The notes beneath the pieces are model-generated. The model had not been told where the DNA came from. It made no database searches and worked only from the letters and a program-made list of their open reading frames with translations. Positions 43,578 through 52,119 of a stretch of 64,000 nucleotides of DNA are shown here, piece after piece (the first letter of the stretch is position 1; each line of letters opens with the position of its first letter). Made by a program: the position numbers and the translations under genes. The DNA comes from Methylomicrobium sp. wino1 (GTDB lineage: Bacteria; Pseudomonadota; Gammaproteobacteria; Methylococcales; Methylomonadaceae), in assembly GCF_003932755.1 (NCBI RefSeq), contig NZ_CP024202.1, positions 558,001 through 622,000 of the forward strand, in the 5' to 3' direction.

Positions 43578-44813
43578 TCAAGGCTCGCGGCACAATTCGA
43601 CCAAGGTCTTCAACCGGGGGCCTGAGTTTTTGACATACGGATTGTTTTCATCCCAAACATAGCCGGCCAGAATCGAACAAATCATTGCTTTGATATTGGG
43701 CTGTTGCTGTTGATAAAGCACTACATCCTGCAAGCCGCCGTCATACCATGAGCTGACGAAGGTGCGGAAAGTATCGACGCCTTTTTGCAAGGGTTCGGAA
43801 AATTCCTGTTGCCAATCGACCACCATGCCGCCGAGCTGCCGGTCCAATATCTCGGCGGCGAGACTCGCCGATTTCATCGCGATCGTGACGCCCGAGGAAA
43901 AGACCGGATCGAGAAACTCGCCGGCATTGCCCAATAGCGCGTAGCCTTTGCCATGCAAACGCTTGACGTTGGCGCTGTAACCACCGATGCTGTTGACCGG
44001 CGTGTCGAACACCGCATGATGCAGCAGCGCCGACAAGCCCGGCTCTTCATCGACGAATCGGCGCAGTACGGTTTGCGGCTCGCGTTCCGGAACCTTGAGA
44101 ATCTTCGCTTCGCCGACCACGCCGAGACTGCAACGTCCGTTGCTGAACGGAATCAACCAATACCAAACATCGGTCAATTCGGGATGCACGATGATGCGGA
44201 TTTTGTTGCGATCGTAGCGCGGATCGTCAATCCCGTCTTCGATATGCGTGAACACGGCCTGCCGCACCGGAAACCCGGACGGTTTTTCCAAATCCAACAA
44301 ACGCGGCAACACTCGTCCGAAACCACTGGCATCGAGCACGAAATCGGCAGTCATGCGGTAGCGCTCATCGCTGTCCCTATCCTTGACCGCCAACACCGCT
44401 TGCTCGCCGCTGAAGTCGGCCTCGACGACTTCCTGACGCCAGCGTATGTCCACGCCCATACGTTGCGCCTCGGCGGCTAGCAACGCATCGAAGCGGTCGC
44501 GTTGCACTTGATAGGTCGAATCGAAGCCGGATGTGAATTTGTCGGCAAACCAGAATTCACAGTGTTTATCTTGAAATAAAAACGCCGCGCCGTCCTTCAA
44601 TTGAAAACCGGCATTACGCACGGCATCGAGCATGCCGGCCTGTTCGATGAATTCCATACATTGCGGCAGCAAGCTTTCGCCGATGCTGAAGCGCGGAAAA
44701 GCATCTCGCTCCAAGATAACGGTACGATATCCTTTGTTATTGAGCAATGCCGCGGCGATGCTGCCCGCAGGGCCCGCTCCGATAATCACGATATTGCCTT
44801 TTTCAACCCTCAT
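43578..44813 (-). CDS. Flavin-dependent halogenase-fold oxidoreductase
   Basis: 411 residues. FAD-binding GAGPAGS (12-18), then RFSIGESLLPQ, and Lys73 in FQLKDGAAFLF, which I align with the lysine of tryptophan/phenol halogenases. The WYWLIP motif (217-222) fits WxWxIP, and FLDPVFSSGVTIAMKSASLAAEIL fits PltA-like pyrrole-PCP halogenases. Hydroxylases of the same fold share most of these motifs, so either halogenation or oxygenation is possible. It is the first gene of the leftward polyene operon. Confidence 0.75.
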   Translation of the reverse strand: MRVEKGNIVIIGAGPAGSIAAALLNNKGYRTVILERDAFPRFSIGESLLPQCMEFIEQAGMLDAVRNAGFQLKDGAAFLFQDKHCEFWFADKFTSGFDSTYQVQRDRFDALLAAEAQRMGVDIRWRQEVVEADFSGEQAVLAVKDRDSDERYRMTADFVLDASGFGRVLPRLLDLEKPSGFPVRQAVFTHIEDGIDDPRYDRNKIRIIVHPELTDVWYWLIPFSNGRCSLGVVGEAKILKVPEREPQTVLRRFVDEEPGLSALLHHAVFDTPVNSIGGYSANVKRLHGKGYALLGNAGEFLDPVFSSGVTIAMKSASLAAEILDRQLGGMVVDWQQEFSEPLQKGVDTFRTFVSSWYDGGLQDVVLYQQQQPNIKAMICSILAGYVWDENNPYVKNSGPRLKTLVELCREP

Positions 44814-44959
44814 GCGAACCCGCCTGTTTTGCCATTGCTAACCTAATGTGGATGTTTATAAATAATTCATGCCAAATAAGACGGAGGTTGTAACCCATAC
44901 GCGTCGAGCTAAAAACAGCCAACCCGCATCCCCTATTTCCTAAGTTGCTATTAAAGTAT

Positions 44960-45038
44960 GTGGCCCGTATCCAGCGTAGCGAAATACGGGAATGGCGTGG
45001 CGCCGAGCTTCCCGGATGGAGCGCAGCGCAATCCGGGA
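44960..45038. repeat. Family B hairpin repeat
   Basis: GGCCCGTATCCAGCGTAGCG and GAAATACGGGAATGG form the left half; CCCGGATGGAGCGCAGCG forms the right half. It is truncated at the right compared with the copy at 1067. Confidence 0.6.
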
Positions 45039-45098
45039 AACGCTGCTTGGTCAATGTGGCCTCGATGCCATTTATTGTAGCTTGACATTTTCGGCCTC

Positions 45099-45176
45099 GA
45101 AATCGCGATCTGGGGATCGCTCCCACGGTGCATCAATCACCCGCCGTGGGAGCGACGCCTTCGTCGCGATTTTCGA
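45099..45176. repeat. Family A hairpin repeat
   Basis: GAAATCGCGATCTGGGGATCG and TCCCACGG mirror CCGTGGGAGCGACG and TCGTCGCGATTTTCG; 78 bp. This is the most symmetrical copy in the window. Confidence 0.7.
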
Positions 45177-45428
45177 AGCCGCCGACGCTCAACTTCCACA
45201 GTTTATTTTGAAGTCCTAAGTCCTGAATTCAATGAATTTGCCTCTACACGAAACTCGAAGCGAATCAGAAAGTTAATTTTAGCCACATCCCTGGCTTGAT
45301 GCGTATGGTTAAATAACCCGCCCCGCGCGATGTTCAGTACCTAATCCCAAAGGGTATCGCCCTTTTCCGTGACTATGCCTGCCCTAATCGGCTATCATTT
45401 AAACGACAAATTATACCTTACCTGAGTC

Positions 45429-45668
45429 ATGAAAAAGAAACTGCGCGACTTTATCTTTCAAGAGCTCGTTTTCATCGCCGAGCCGAATCGATTCGGCGAT
45501 GACGACGATTTGCTCGAAGCGGGACTGGACAGCATGGGCATCATGCGCTTAATCATGTACATCGAAAACGAATTCGGTGTGACCCTACCCGATACCGAAA
45601 TCGAACCGGACAACGTGCAATCCTTTAATACATTGGAACGCTGGATCTTAAGGCATAAAAACGCATGA
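45429..45668 (+). CDS. Free-standing acyl/peptidyl carrier protein
   Basis: 79 residues. The phosphopantetheine site is Ser35 in LEAGLDSMGIMRLI. The rest (YIENEFGVTLPDTEIEPDNVQ) fits a carrier-protein fold. It would hold the amino acid or acyl intermediate as a thioester. Its stop codon overlaps the start of the next gene (ATGA), so it is co-transcribed with it. Confidence 0.85.
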   Translation: MKKKLRDFIFQELVFIAEPNRFGDDDDLLEAGLDSMGIMRLIMYIENEFGVTLPDTEIEPDNVQSFNTLERWILRHKNA

Positions 45669-46996
45669 GCGTCGATAAGTCCGCTATTTTGGAAAGGCTG
45701 AATCCGGCCGACAGTTTCACATTGGCGATGGATGAAGAAATCCGCCGCGACGGCTTAGCCGGCAGTTTGGCGTGTTACGGACTTGAACTCGCCAATATTC
45801 CGGACATCGACGCATTGCAACAACGGATCGACGAATTTGGCCGACGTTTTCCGGTAGCCCGTGCCAGCCTGAGGCAAATCGGCAAGCGTTTCTATTGGTG
45901 CAAGCGTTCCGATCCGCCCGACTTATTTTTTCGTCATCATTGCCCGGCCGGCGCAAATGAAGCGGAATTCCGGCACGCTACTGTCGATCGAATCATGAAC
46001 GAGAAACAGCCTCGGGAGAGCATCGCGCCGCTCGAGTTTCATCTCTTGACCGGGCCGTCCGAAACCGTTTTTGTGATGCGCTGGCTGCATCCTTTTTGCG
46101 ATGCGCGCGGCGCGGATCTGATCATCAAATATGTGTGTACCGCCGACCCCGAACAACGCCAACGATTCGGCCACCCCGAAACCGGTCCGCTGGTATTCGA
46201 ACAACTACGAAAATACCGCTGGTGGCAAAAAATTACGCTTCTGCTGAAAGGCAAGCGCTATATCGATAGGCTGGATAGACTAAGCAGCGTTCAGCCGTTG
46301 CGCCACGAACAGACGCCGCATCGCCTCGAGTTTGCGATTCGAAGACTCAGCGAGGAACAAACTGAACGGGTCGTCAAATTGGCCAGGCAACATGTCGGCC
46401 TAACCGGCACCAGCCTCTATTACATAGGGTGCCTGATGCGCGCCCTCGACAAATGGCATCCAGACAGTCCGGGCGAGGCTTATTGCGTGCCTTATGCATT
46501 TAACTTGCGCAAACAACGCGCCTTATCGCCGGTCAGCGGTAATCATCTCAGCGCACTGTTCGCACAGACACCTCGAGGAGTCGTCAAGGACCGGCAAAAA
46601 CTGTTTGAACATCTGAAACAACAAAACACCCAGGTGATTCGTCAACAAGAAGACTATGCCTTTCTACCCCTGATGTGGGCCGGCAGTTGGCTGTCGCTGG
46701 CCGAATACGGCAAGGTCTTGCGCCTTTCGTACGGCTCCGGTCAAGAGCGCAGCTCGTTTTGGTTTTCCGATATCGGCCGCCTGGATCTTCCTGCGGACAG
46801 TTTCCCCGGCGCCGAAATCACCGGCGTATTTCATGCCTGCCAGGTCACGTCGCCGCCGTCGCTGGCTTTTCTGAACTGTATTTTCCGCAATCGTTTGACC
46901 TTAAGCTATAACTATGTCGAACCGATAGCCGATGCCGAAACTATCGATGAATTGCATCGATTGATGTTGGCGGAACTGCTGGGAGAGACGGATTGA
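45665..46996 (+). CDS. Condensation-domain-like acyltransferase
   Basis: 443 residues. RWLHPFCDARGADL holds the HxxxD-type active site (His142, Asp146, Gly149) of the condensation/chloramphenicol acetyltransferase superfamily, with the first His of HHxxxDG replaced by Leu. The later parts PYAFNLRKQRALSPVSGNHLSALF and SSFWFSDIGRLDLP are compatible with that fold. It could transfer an acyl group from a carrier protein to an alcohol or amine. It overlaps the carrier-protein gene. Confidence 0.7.
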   Translation: MSVDKSAILERLNPADSFTLAMDEEIRRDGLAGSLACYGLELANIPDIDALQQRIDEFGRRFPVARASLRQIGKRFYWCKRSDPPDLFFRHHCPAGANEAEFRHATVDRIMNEKQPRESIAPLEFHLLTGPSETVFVMRWLHPFCDARGADLIIKYVCTADPEQRQRFGHPETGPLVFEQLRKYRWWQKITLLLKGKRYIDRLDRLSSVQPLRHEQTPHRLEFAIRRLSEEQTERVVKLARQHVGLTGTSLYYIGCLMRALDKWHPDSPGEAYCVPYAFNLRKQRALSPVSGNHLSALFAQTPRGVVKDRQKLFEHLKQQNTQVIRQQEDYAFLPLMWAGSWLSLAEYGKVLRLSYGSGQERSSFWFSDIGRLDLPADSFPGAEITGVFHACQVTSPPSLAFLNCIFRNRLTLSYNYVEPIADAETIDELHRLMLAELLGETD

Positions 46997-47261
46997 ATCG
47001 TTTTAAGGATTTGGTCGTAAATAACTTCCTTATTTTAGGGAGGGTTCGGTTGCTCGACTGGCAGGTGTCGACGGCAGGGCAGATTTTTGCTCCTCGGCAA
47101 TTGCTCCCGCATTGCCCTAATACACGCCATCCATGGCAATTAGTCGCCGCCGTCAAGCCTACAAGGACGTTTTCACGGCGTCTTGCCAAGCGAGTTACCG
47201 TACCCTCAACAAAGCTCTTAGTTCCAGAACGTTATTTATTACGAAATCCTAATTCTCGATC
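46997..47261. repeat. Family E-like repeat between two operon genes
   Basis: 265 bp without a gene. CGACGGCAGGGCAGATTTTTGCTCC, CACGCCATCCATGGC and GTCAAGCCTACAAGGACG-type strings match segments near 34656, 37655, 41850 and 56880. The insertion lengthens an otherwise tight operon. Confidence 0.5.
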
Positions 47262-48707
47262 ATGCCCTTACTGACATCATTCAACCTACAATGCCGAAAC
47301 GCACCGGATCGCCCGGCGTTGATTGAAGGCGAACGTCGAATGAGTTACCGCGAAGTGATGCTTAGCACTGAACGCCTTGCCGCCCATTTAGCCGCATGGC
47401 TCGAGCCTGGCTCTCGCGTCGCGCTGGCCATGGATCGAGGTATCGATGCGGTCATAGCGATTCTGTCGGTCCTACGTTGCGACGCGTGCTACATCCCCCT
47501 GGACATCAAAAATCCGGCTCGACGCTTGCGCTTTATCGTCGACAACGCTGTCGTCCACTGCATCATCGGCCGCGGAAACCCTCCCGAGTGGCTCGACACG
47601 CCGGCGCTTTGGCTCGATATCGACCGACTGCCCGAGTCTGCCCAATCGTACTATCCTCCCGCAGCCACCGACCCCGAAGCCTTGGCGGCAATTCTGTACA
47701 CTTCGGGTTCGACCGGCACGCCGAAAGGCGTCGCGCTGAGTCATCGCGCATTGCATAATTTCGCCGATTGGGCGGCGCGCACGTTCAAGCTCAACGCCGA
47801 CGACCGTATTGCATCGTTGGCGCCGTTTCATTTCGACTTATCCGTGTTCGATCTATTCAGCAGTCTGAGCGCCGGCGCTAGCATTAATTTCGTGCCGGCC
47901 GGCTTGACCTTGTCGCCCAGCCGACTGACGGCCTGGCTGCGTGAACAGCGCATCACCGTGTTTTACACGGTACCGTCTTTGCTCGGCTTCATCGTGCTAA
48001 AGGGCGGATTAACCGAACAGCCGTTACCGGATTTAACTACGCTATTGTTCGCCGGCGAAGTTTTTCCGACGCCTCAATTGAAAAAACTCTGCGAACTGCT
48101 GCCCGATACCGATTTTTACAATCTCTACGGCCCGACCGAAACCAATGTCTGTTGTTATTGGCCGGTCGATCGCAAACGCCTCGCCAACGAACAGCCGATA
48201 CCGATCGGCCATCCGGCTTGCGGCTCGGAACTGAAGATCGACACAGAAACCGGCAAATTGCTGGTAAAAAGCGCCAACAATCTATCGGGCTACTGGCAGC
48301 AAGGCCAATTAACAGAAGCACTGGAAGACGGCGGCTATTACAGGACCGGCGATAAAGTCTCATTGAACGAGCGCGGCGAATATTGCTATCACGGCCGTCT
48401 CGACCGCATGCTCAAATGTTCGGGCTACCGGGTAGAGCCGGCAGAAATCGAAGCGCTGCTCATGCAATGCCCGGAAGTCGCTCACTGCGCGGTGGTCGGT
48501 ATTTCGGACAGCGCCAGCGGACAACGCCCCGCCGCCGCTCTGGTTTTGCATCCCGGCGGCCAATTGAATGCAATCGTCAAAACAGTCAAACAAGCGCTAC
48601 CGGTCTACATGCAGCCGTGCCGATTTAGTGTGATGGATACTTTGCCTCTGCTAGACAATGGCAAGACCGATTATCAAATCTTACAACGCCAACTGGAGCG
48701 ATACTGA
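47262..48707 (+). CDS. Stand-alone amino-acid adenylating enzyme (prolyl-AMP-ligase-like)
   Basis: 481 residues. The adenylation cores are readable: A3 YTSGSTGTPKGVALSH, A4 HFDLSVFDLF, A5 YGPTETNV, A7 GGYYRTGDK, A8 GRLDRMLKCSGYRVEPAEIE, and A10 NGKTDYQIL with the catalytic Lys. HFDLSVFDLF and the single-domain form resemble L-prolyl-AMP ligases of pyrrole pathways (PltF, RedM, PigI). It should load an amino acid onto the carrier protein at 45429. Specificity for proline is inference. Confidence 0.75.
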   Translation: MPLLTSFNLQCRNAPDRPALIEGERRMSYREVMLSTERLAAHLAAWLEPGSRVALAMDRGIDAVIAILSVLRCDACYIPLDIKNPARRLRFIVDNAVVHCIIGRGNPPEWLDTPALWLDIDRLPESAQSYYPPAATDPEALAAILYTSGSTGTPKGVALSHRALHNFADWAARTFKLNADDRIASLAPFHFDLSVFDLFSSLSAGASINFVPAGLTLSPSRLTAWLREQRITVFYTVPSLLGFIVLKGGLTEQPLPDLTTLLFAGEVFPTPQLKKLCELLPDTDFYNLYGPTETNVCCYWPVDRKRLANEQPIPIGHPACGSELKIDTETGKLLVKSANNLSGYWQQGQLTEALEDGGYYRTGDKVSLNERGEYCYHGRLDRMLKCSGYRVEPAEIEALLMQCPEVAHCAVVGISDSASGQRPAAALVLHPGGQLNAIVKTVKQALPVYMQPCRFSVMDTLPLLDNGKTDYQILQRQLERY

Positions 48708-49784
48708 ATGGATATCGGCAATCTACCTGCCGCCGGCGGAAACCAAGCCGCACGGGCACGTTTTCGTCATTGCGCCGATATCGGCCTATTGAAACATGCG
48801 GTGCCGCAAAGCCACGGCGGTCACGGCAACCATTTTGCTGACCTTATGCAGGCCCATGAACAACTCGGCAAAGCCTCCCAGGACCCCGGCTTATTGTTAT
48901 CGATCAACGCTCATCTGTGGGGCGCCGTTTTCCCGCTGCTGAACTACGGCAATGCCGAACAGCAGGCGGCTTATCTAAAGCACCTGCTCGACGGCAACCG
49001 TATCGGCGGCCATGCGATTACCGAACCGCAAGCCGGCTCCGATCTTAATGCGTTGACAATGACCGCAGAACAAACCGGCGCCGAATTTATACTAAACGGG
49101 CATAAACGCTATATTACCAATACGCCGATCGCCGATTTGCTGGTCGTCTATGCCCGTATCGGCAGTCAATTGTCCGCCTTCATCGTGCATGCCGACGACC
49201 CCGGCGCCGATTTTCTCGATACGCCTCAAGTCTCCGGCTGCAAAAACGCCACGATGGGCGATGTGCTTCTTAACGATTGCCGAATTCCGCTTAACCGGCA
49301 ACTGGGTAAGACCGGCGCCGGCAACATGATAATTCAGCAGGCGTTGGAGTTGGAGCGAGCCTTTATTTTTGCCGGCATCTGCGGCGTGATGGAGCGGCAA
49401 TTGGAAAGCGTAATTCGGTTCAGCCGCGAACGCAGAGTCAACGGTGCGTATCTAGGCAAAAATCAGGCGATTAGTCATAAAATTGCCGAGATGAAAACCC
49501 GGCTGGACACGATCCGGCTTTGGGTGAACGAATGCGCGCGCCTGAAAGATCAAAAGCAACGCATCACGTTGGCCAGCGCGCAGACCAAGCTCTTCGCCGC
49601 CGAAGCCTTTCTGCAATCGAGCCTGGACGCGGCGCATATTTTCGGCGCCTACGGCTTGCTCGAAGGCGGTCAACAACTCGAACGAATCCAGGACGCCCTC
49701 GCCAGCCGGCTATTCTCCGGCTCGTCCGAAATCCAAAAAAACATCATCGCGGCTTTACTGGGTACGGGCGACGGCTATCGATAA
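48708..49784 (+). CDS. Acyl-CoA-dehydrogenase-fold enzyme (prolyl-PCP dehydrogenase-like)
   Basis: 358 residues, starting directly at the adenylating gene's stop. FAD-binding ACAD motifs: GHAITEPQAGSDLNAL, NGHKRYITNTPIADLLVVYA, LGKNQAISHKIAEMKTRLD and RLFSGSSEIQKNIIA. The middle (GHKRYITNTPIADLL) is close to PltE-type enzymes, which oxidise prolyl-S-PCP to pyrrolyl-S-PCP. The N-terminal helical domain seems slightly shortened. Together with the carrier protein and ligase it forms a three-gene set for a 2-pyrrolyl starter. Confidence 0.75.
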   Translation: MDIGNLPAAGGNQAARARFRHCADIGLLKHAVPQSHGGHGNHFADLMQAHEQLGKASQDPGLLLSINAHLWGAVFPLLNYGNAEQQAAYLKHLLDGNRIGGHAITEPQAGSDLNALTMTAEQTGAEFILNGHKRYITNTPIADLLVVYARIGSQLSAFIVHADDPGADFLDTPQVSGCKNATMGDVLLNDCRIPLNRQLGKTGAGNMIIQQALELERAFIFAGICGVMERQLESVIRFSRERRVNGAYLGKNQAISHKIAEMKTRLDTIRLWVNECARLKDQKQRITLASAQTKLFAAEAFLQSSLDAAHIFGAYGLLEGGQQLERIQDALASRLFSGSSEIQKNIIAALLGTGDGYR

Positions 49785-49885
49785 AGTCATTCCTCAGAGC
49801 CCAAAGGTTACAGAGAAAGTTTGATTCTAACGGTCATGAAAAGGCTTTCATTACTTATTGACATCAAAGTGCGAGGGATAGTGCC

Positions 49886-49966
49886 GTAGGGTGCGCATCG
49901 CGCACCGTTCCACGGCAACGAACCCGACGATAGGCGCCCGACCCAGGTGCGCGATGCGCACCCTAC
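49886..49966. repeat. Perfect inverted repeat (GTAGGGTGCGCATCGCGCACC type)
   Basis: 21-bp arms (49886-49906 and 49946-49966), reading GTAGGGTGCGCATCGCGC and its complement, flank a 39-base spacer. Located 100 bp after the last pigment gene, it could act as a bidirectional terminator, though it is probably a dispersed repeat. Confidence 0.8.
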
Positions 49967-50227
49967 ACCTAGCGTTTTATAACCTATGATCACCAACAAA
50001 TTCCAAGATATTTTGAGATTAAAAAGCGGGAACGCAAAGATTAGCTAAAATGGCTTTTTTCGACAGCCTAGATGGATGCTCAAATAAGCTTTCGCGAAAG
50101 TAGCAGGTGTTAAAACGCTAGAGTTTTTTAACTCCATTTATTGATGGCTCTTTTCCAACTGTCTCGCCTTCGCTTTCATCAGCCTTGTATCAACATGCCG
50201 AATAATGGCGGCTACATCTATATTCGA

Positions 50228-50269
50228 ATATCTAATAATTAGATATAAAAATCTAATTATATCGTTTTA
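50228..50269. promoter_or_regulatory. Candidate operator/promoter of the sulfate uptake operon
   Basis: A perfect palindrome ATATCTAAT-A-ATTAGATAT (50228-50246) is followed by CTAATTATATCGTTTTA (50253-50269). The latter recurs inverted, with one mismatch, at 56783-56799 in front of the LysR-type gene. Its placement 83 bp before the first gene suits a CysB-like activator site; this is inference. Confidence 0.45.
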
Positions 50270-50351
50270 TTTGTCTCCGCTATTTCATTAACATTCGCAC
50301 AACACCAATTCACAACATAAACACAAAGTTTAAGTGAAGAACGGAAATTGT

Positions 50352-50537
50352 ATGAACAACCCATTAAATGTTGATTTATCGAAACTGGATAACCACCAGG
50401 AAATCGCCGCACACATAGTATCAATTTTGCAGGCGATTCGTTTCGGTTCGATTGAGATTGTGATACACGACGGACGCATCGTGCAAATCGACCGGCACGA
50501 GAAATTTCGAGTCAAGGCCGTACAGAACAAACATTAA
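50352..50537 (+). CDS. YezD-family small protein (DUF2292)
   Basis: 61 residues: NHQEIAAHIVSILQAIRFGSIEIVIHDGRIVQIDRHEKFR is the DUF2292 signature. These proteins are usually encoded next to sulfate or sulfur assimilation genes, as here, and their exact role is unknown. I use the ATG at 50352 and not the GTG at 50334. Confidence 0.8.
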   Translation: MNNPLNVDLSKLDNHQEIAAHIVSILQAIRFGSIEIVIHDGRIVQIDRHEKFRVKAVQNKH

Positions 50538-50628
50538 ATCCACCGAACCATCGGCGATAGATATATAAATTTAGCGGTTGACTGACCGGAATACCGGAAG
50601 TGACTGTATTTTCAGGGGGAAACGAACT

Positions 50629-52101
50629 ATGTCAATTTATATAAAAACCGCTGGGTGGCTAGTGGCCGGTGGATTATTAATCCATCCAGCTCAGCATGCG
50701 GCTGCGGCCAAATCAGATGAACACGCAACCAGCTATTATGTAGAACCGGGTAGTTACGGTACCAAGCGAGAGACCGACCCGCCCGGCTATGTCCGCAATT
50801 TGAGCACAATCGGAATAAAAGGCACGGAAGATATCACTTGGCTGGATGCCGGCCTGGACTACCGGATGCGTTACGAGCGCCGCGACGACGATTTGCGGCG
50901 TCCGACCAGCGGCGGCCTAGACGAACCTCTTCTGTTGCGAACCCGCGCCTATCTGGGTATCAAGAATATTCTCGATCCGTTGCGCGCCGTTGTCGAATTC
51001 GAGGATGCGCGTGTTTATAACAGTGACTTTCCTCGTTCCAATCGGGAAGTTAACGAATTCGAACTGATCCAGGGTTATGCGGAATTGCATTTCAAGGACG
51101 CACTGGGTTACGACGATCGCGGCAATGCGCGCCCTGCCTTCATTCGTGCGGGACGCATGGCCTTCGAATTTTTGGATCGTCGTTTGATCGGACTAAATCG
51201 CTGGCGCAACACCACCAACAACTTTCAAGGCTTTCGCGCCAGCCTAGGACAAGACGCCAATGATTGGGCGCTCGATTTACTGGCTTTGCAGCCGTTGACC
51301 CGACTGATGACAGATTTCGACAAGCCGAACCAGGATCAGTGGTTTTCGGCGGCGATCGGCCACTGGCGCCAGTGGTCCGACATTGTCACGATCGAGCCCT
51401 ATTACATGGCTCTCAGACAAGACGCTGACCCAAGTAATGGCAACCGTAAAAGAGACATTCACGGAACGGGAATTCGCCTGTACGGTTGGGTGGGGGATAC
51501 GGGAGTCAATTACGACTTGAGCGGCATGTATCAATTCGGTCGTGACGGCGGACAACAACACGACGCCTATATGGTCACCGCCGAACTCGGTTATACCTTC
51601 AAGCAGCATCCATGGAAACCTCGGATTAGCGCATTTTACGGTCATGTCAGTGGCGACCAAGACCCTAATGACAACAAGAATAACCGTTTCGAACGCTTCT
51701 TCGGATTTGCCCGTCCTTGGTCGTCCGATGATTACATGGTGCCGGAAAACCTGATTGCGCCGAAAGTTAAAATCGAATTCGAACCGATCAAGGGGTTAAA
51801 AATCGACGGCGGTTATAGCGCCTTTTGGCTGGACAGCGACACCGACCGATTCAGAAATCTACTTGGCGGCGCCAATAATCGCGACCAAACCGGCAATAGT
51901 GGCGACTTTTTGGGACATGGGCTGGATATTCGGGCGCGCTATAACTTGACGCCCTATTTGGCCGCCAACGTCGGTTACACCCATTTCACTTTCGGAGACT
52001 TCACACGGAACCGACAAGAAGCGGCCAACGGCAGTAGTTCGGATGACTCGGATTTCGTCTATGTCGAACTGAGTTTCAATGCATTGGATATTTTTAAATA
52101 A
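50629..52101 (+). CDS. AlgE-like outer-membrane porin of the sulfate operon
   Basis: 490 residues. A signal peptide (about 1-26, with AGGLLIHPAQHAAAA) is followed by an 18-strand-like beta-barrel pattern rich in alternating aromatic residues, LRYER-type strands, and a C-terminal sequence ending FVYVELSFNALDIFK. The overall pattern matches the alginate-export (AlgE/porin) family. It lies between YezD and the sulfate-binding protein, so it may admit sulfate or an organosulfur compound. The start at 50629 has a good AGGGGGA site. Confidence 0.75.
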   Translation: MSIYIKTAGWLVAGGLLIHPAQHAAAAKSDEHATSYYVEPGSYGTKRETDPPGYVRNLSTIGIKGTEDITWLDAGLDYRMRYERRDDDLRRPTSGGLDEPLLLRTRAYLGIKNILDPLRAVVEFEDARVYNSDFPRSNREVNEFELIQGYAELHFKDALGYDDRGNARPAFIRAGRMAFEFLDRRLIGLNRWRNTTNNFQGFRASLGQDANDWALDLLALQPLTRLMTDFDKPNQDQWFSAAIGHWRQWSDIVTIEPYYMALRQDADPSNGNRKRDIHGTGIRLYGWVGDTGVNYDLSGMYQFGRDGGQQHDAYMVTAELGYTFKQHPWKPRISAFYGHVSGDQDPNDNKNNRFERFFGFARPWSSDDYMVPENLIAPKVKIEFEPIKGLKIDGGYSAFWLDSDTDRFRNLLGGANNRDQTGNSGDFLGHGLDIRARYNLTPYLAANVGYTHFTFGDFTRNRQEAANGSSSDDSDFVYVELSFNALDIFK

Positions 52102-52119
52102 CAGGCAAGGTAAATAACA

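Larger units (their letters stand above)
44814..45428. other. Divergent 615-bp region between the two pigment operons
   Basis: Family F (44893-44932), family B (44960-45038) and family A hairpin (45099-45176) copies sit here in series. Promoters should lie at both edges, but I see no clear consensus. No gene is supported. Confidence 0.6.
49785..50351. other. 566-bp region between the pigment and sulfate loci
   Basis: It holds the perfect inverted repeat at 49886-49966 and the AT-rich palindrome and motif at 50228-50269. In between are ordinary sequence and short open frames without family resemblance. Confidence 0.5.

Noticed and set aside
45665-46996. Wax-ester synthase/DGAT
   Set aside because: It lacks the HHxxxDG form and typical length features. 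The operon with a carrier protein and an adenylating enzyme points to condensation-type chemistry.
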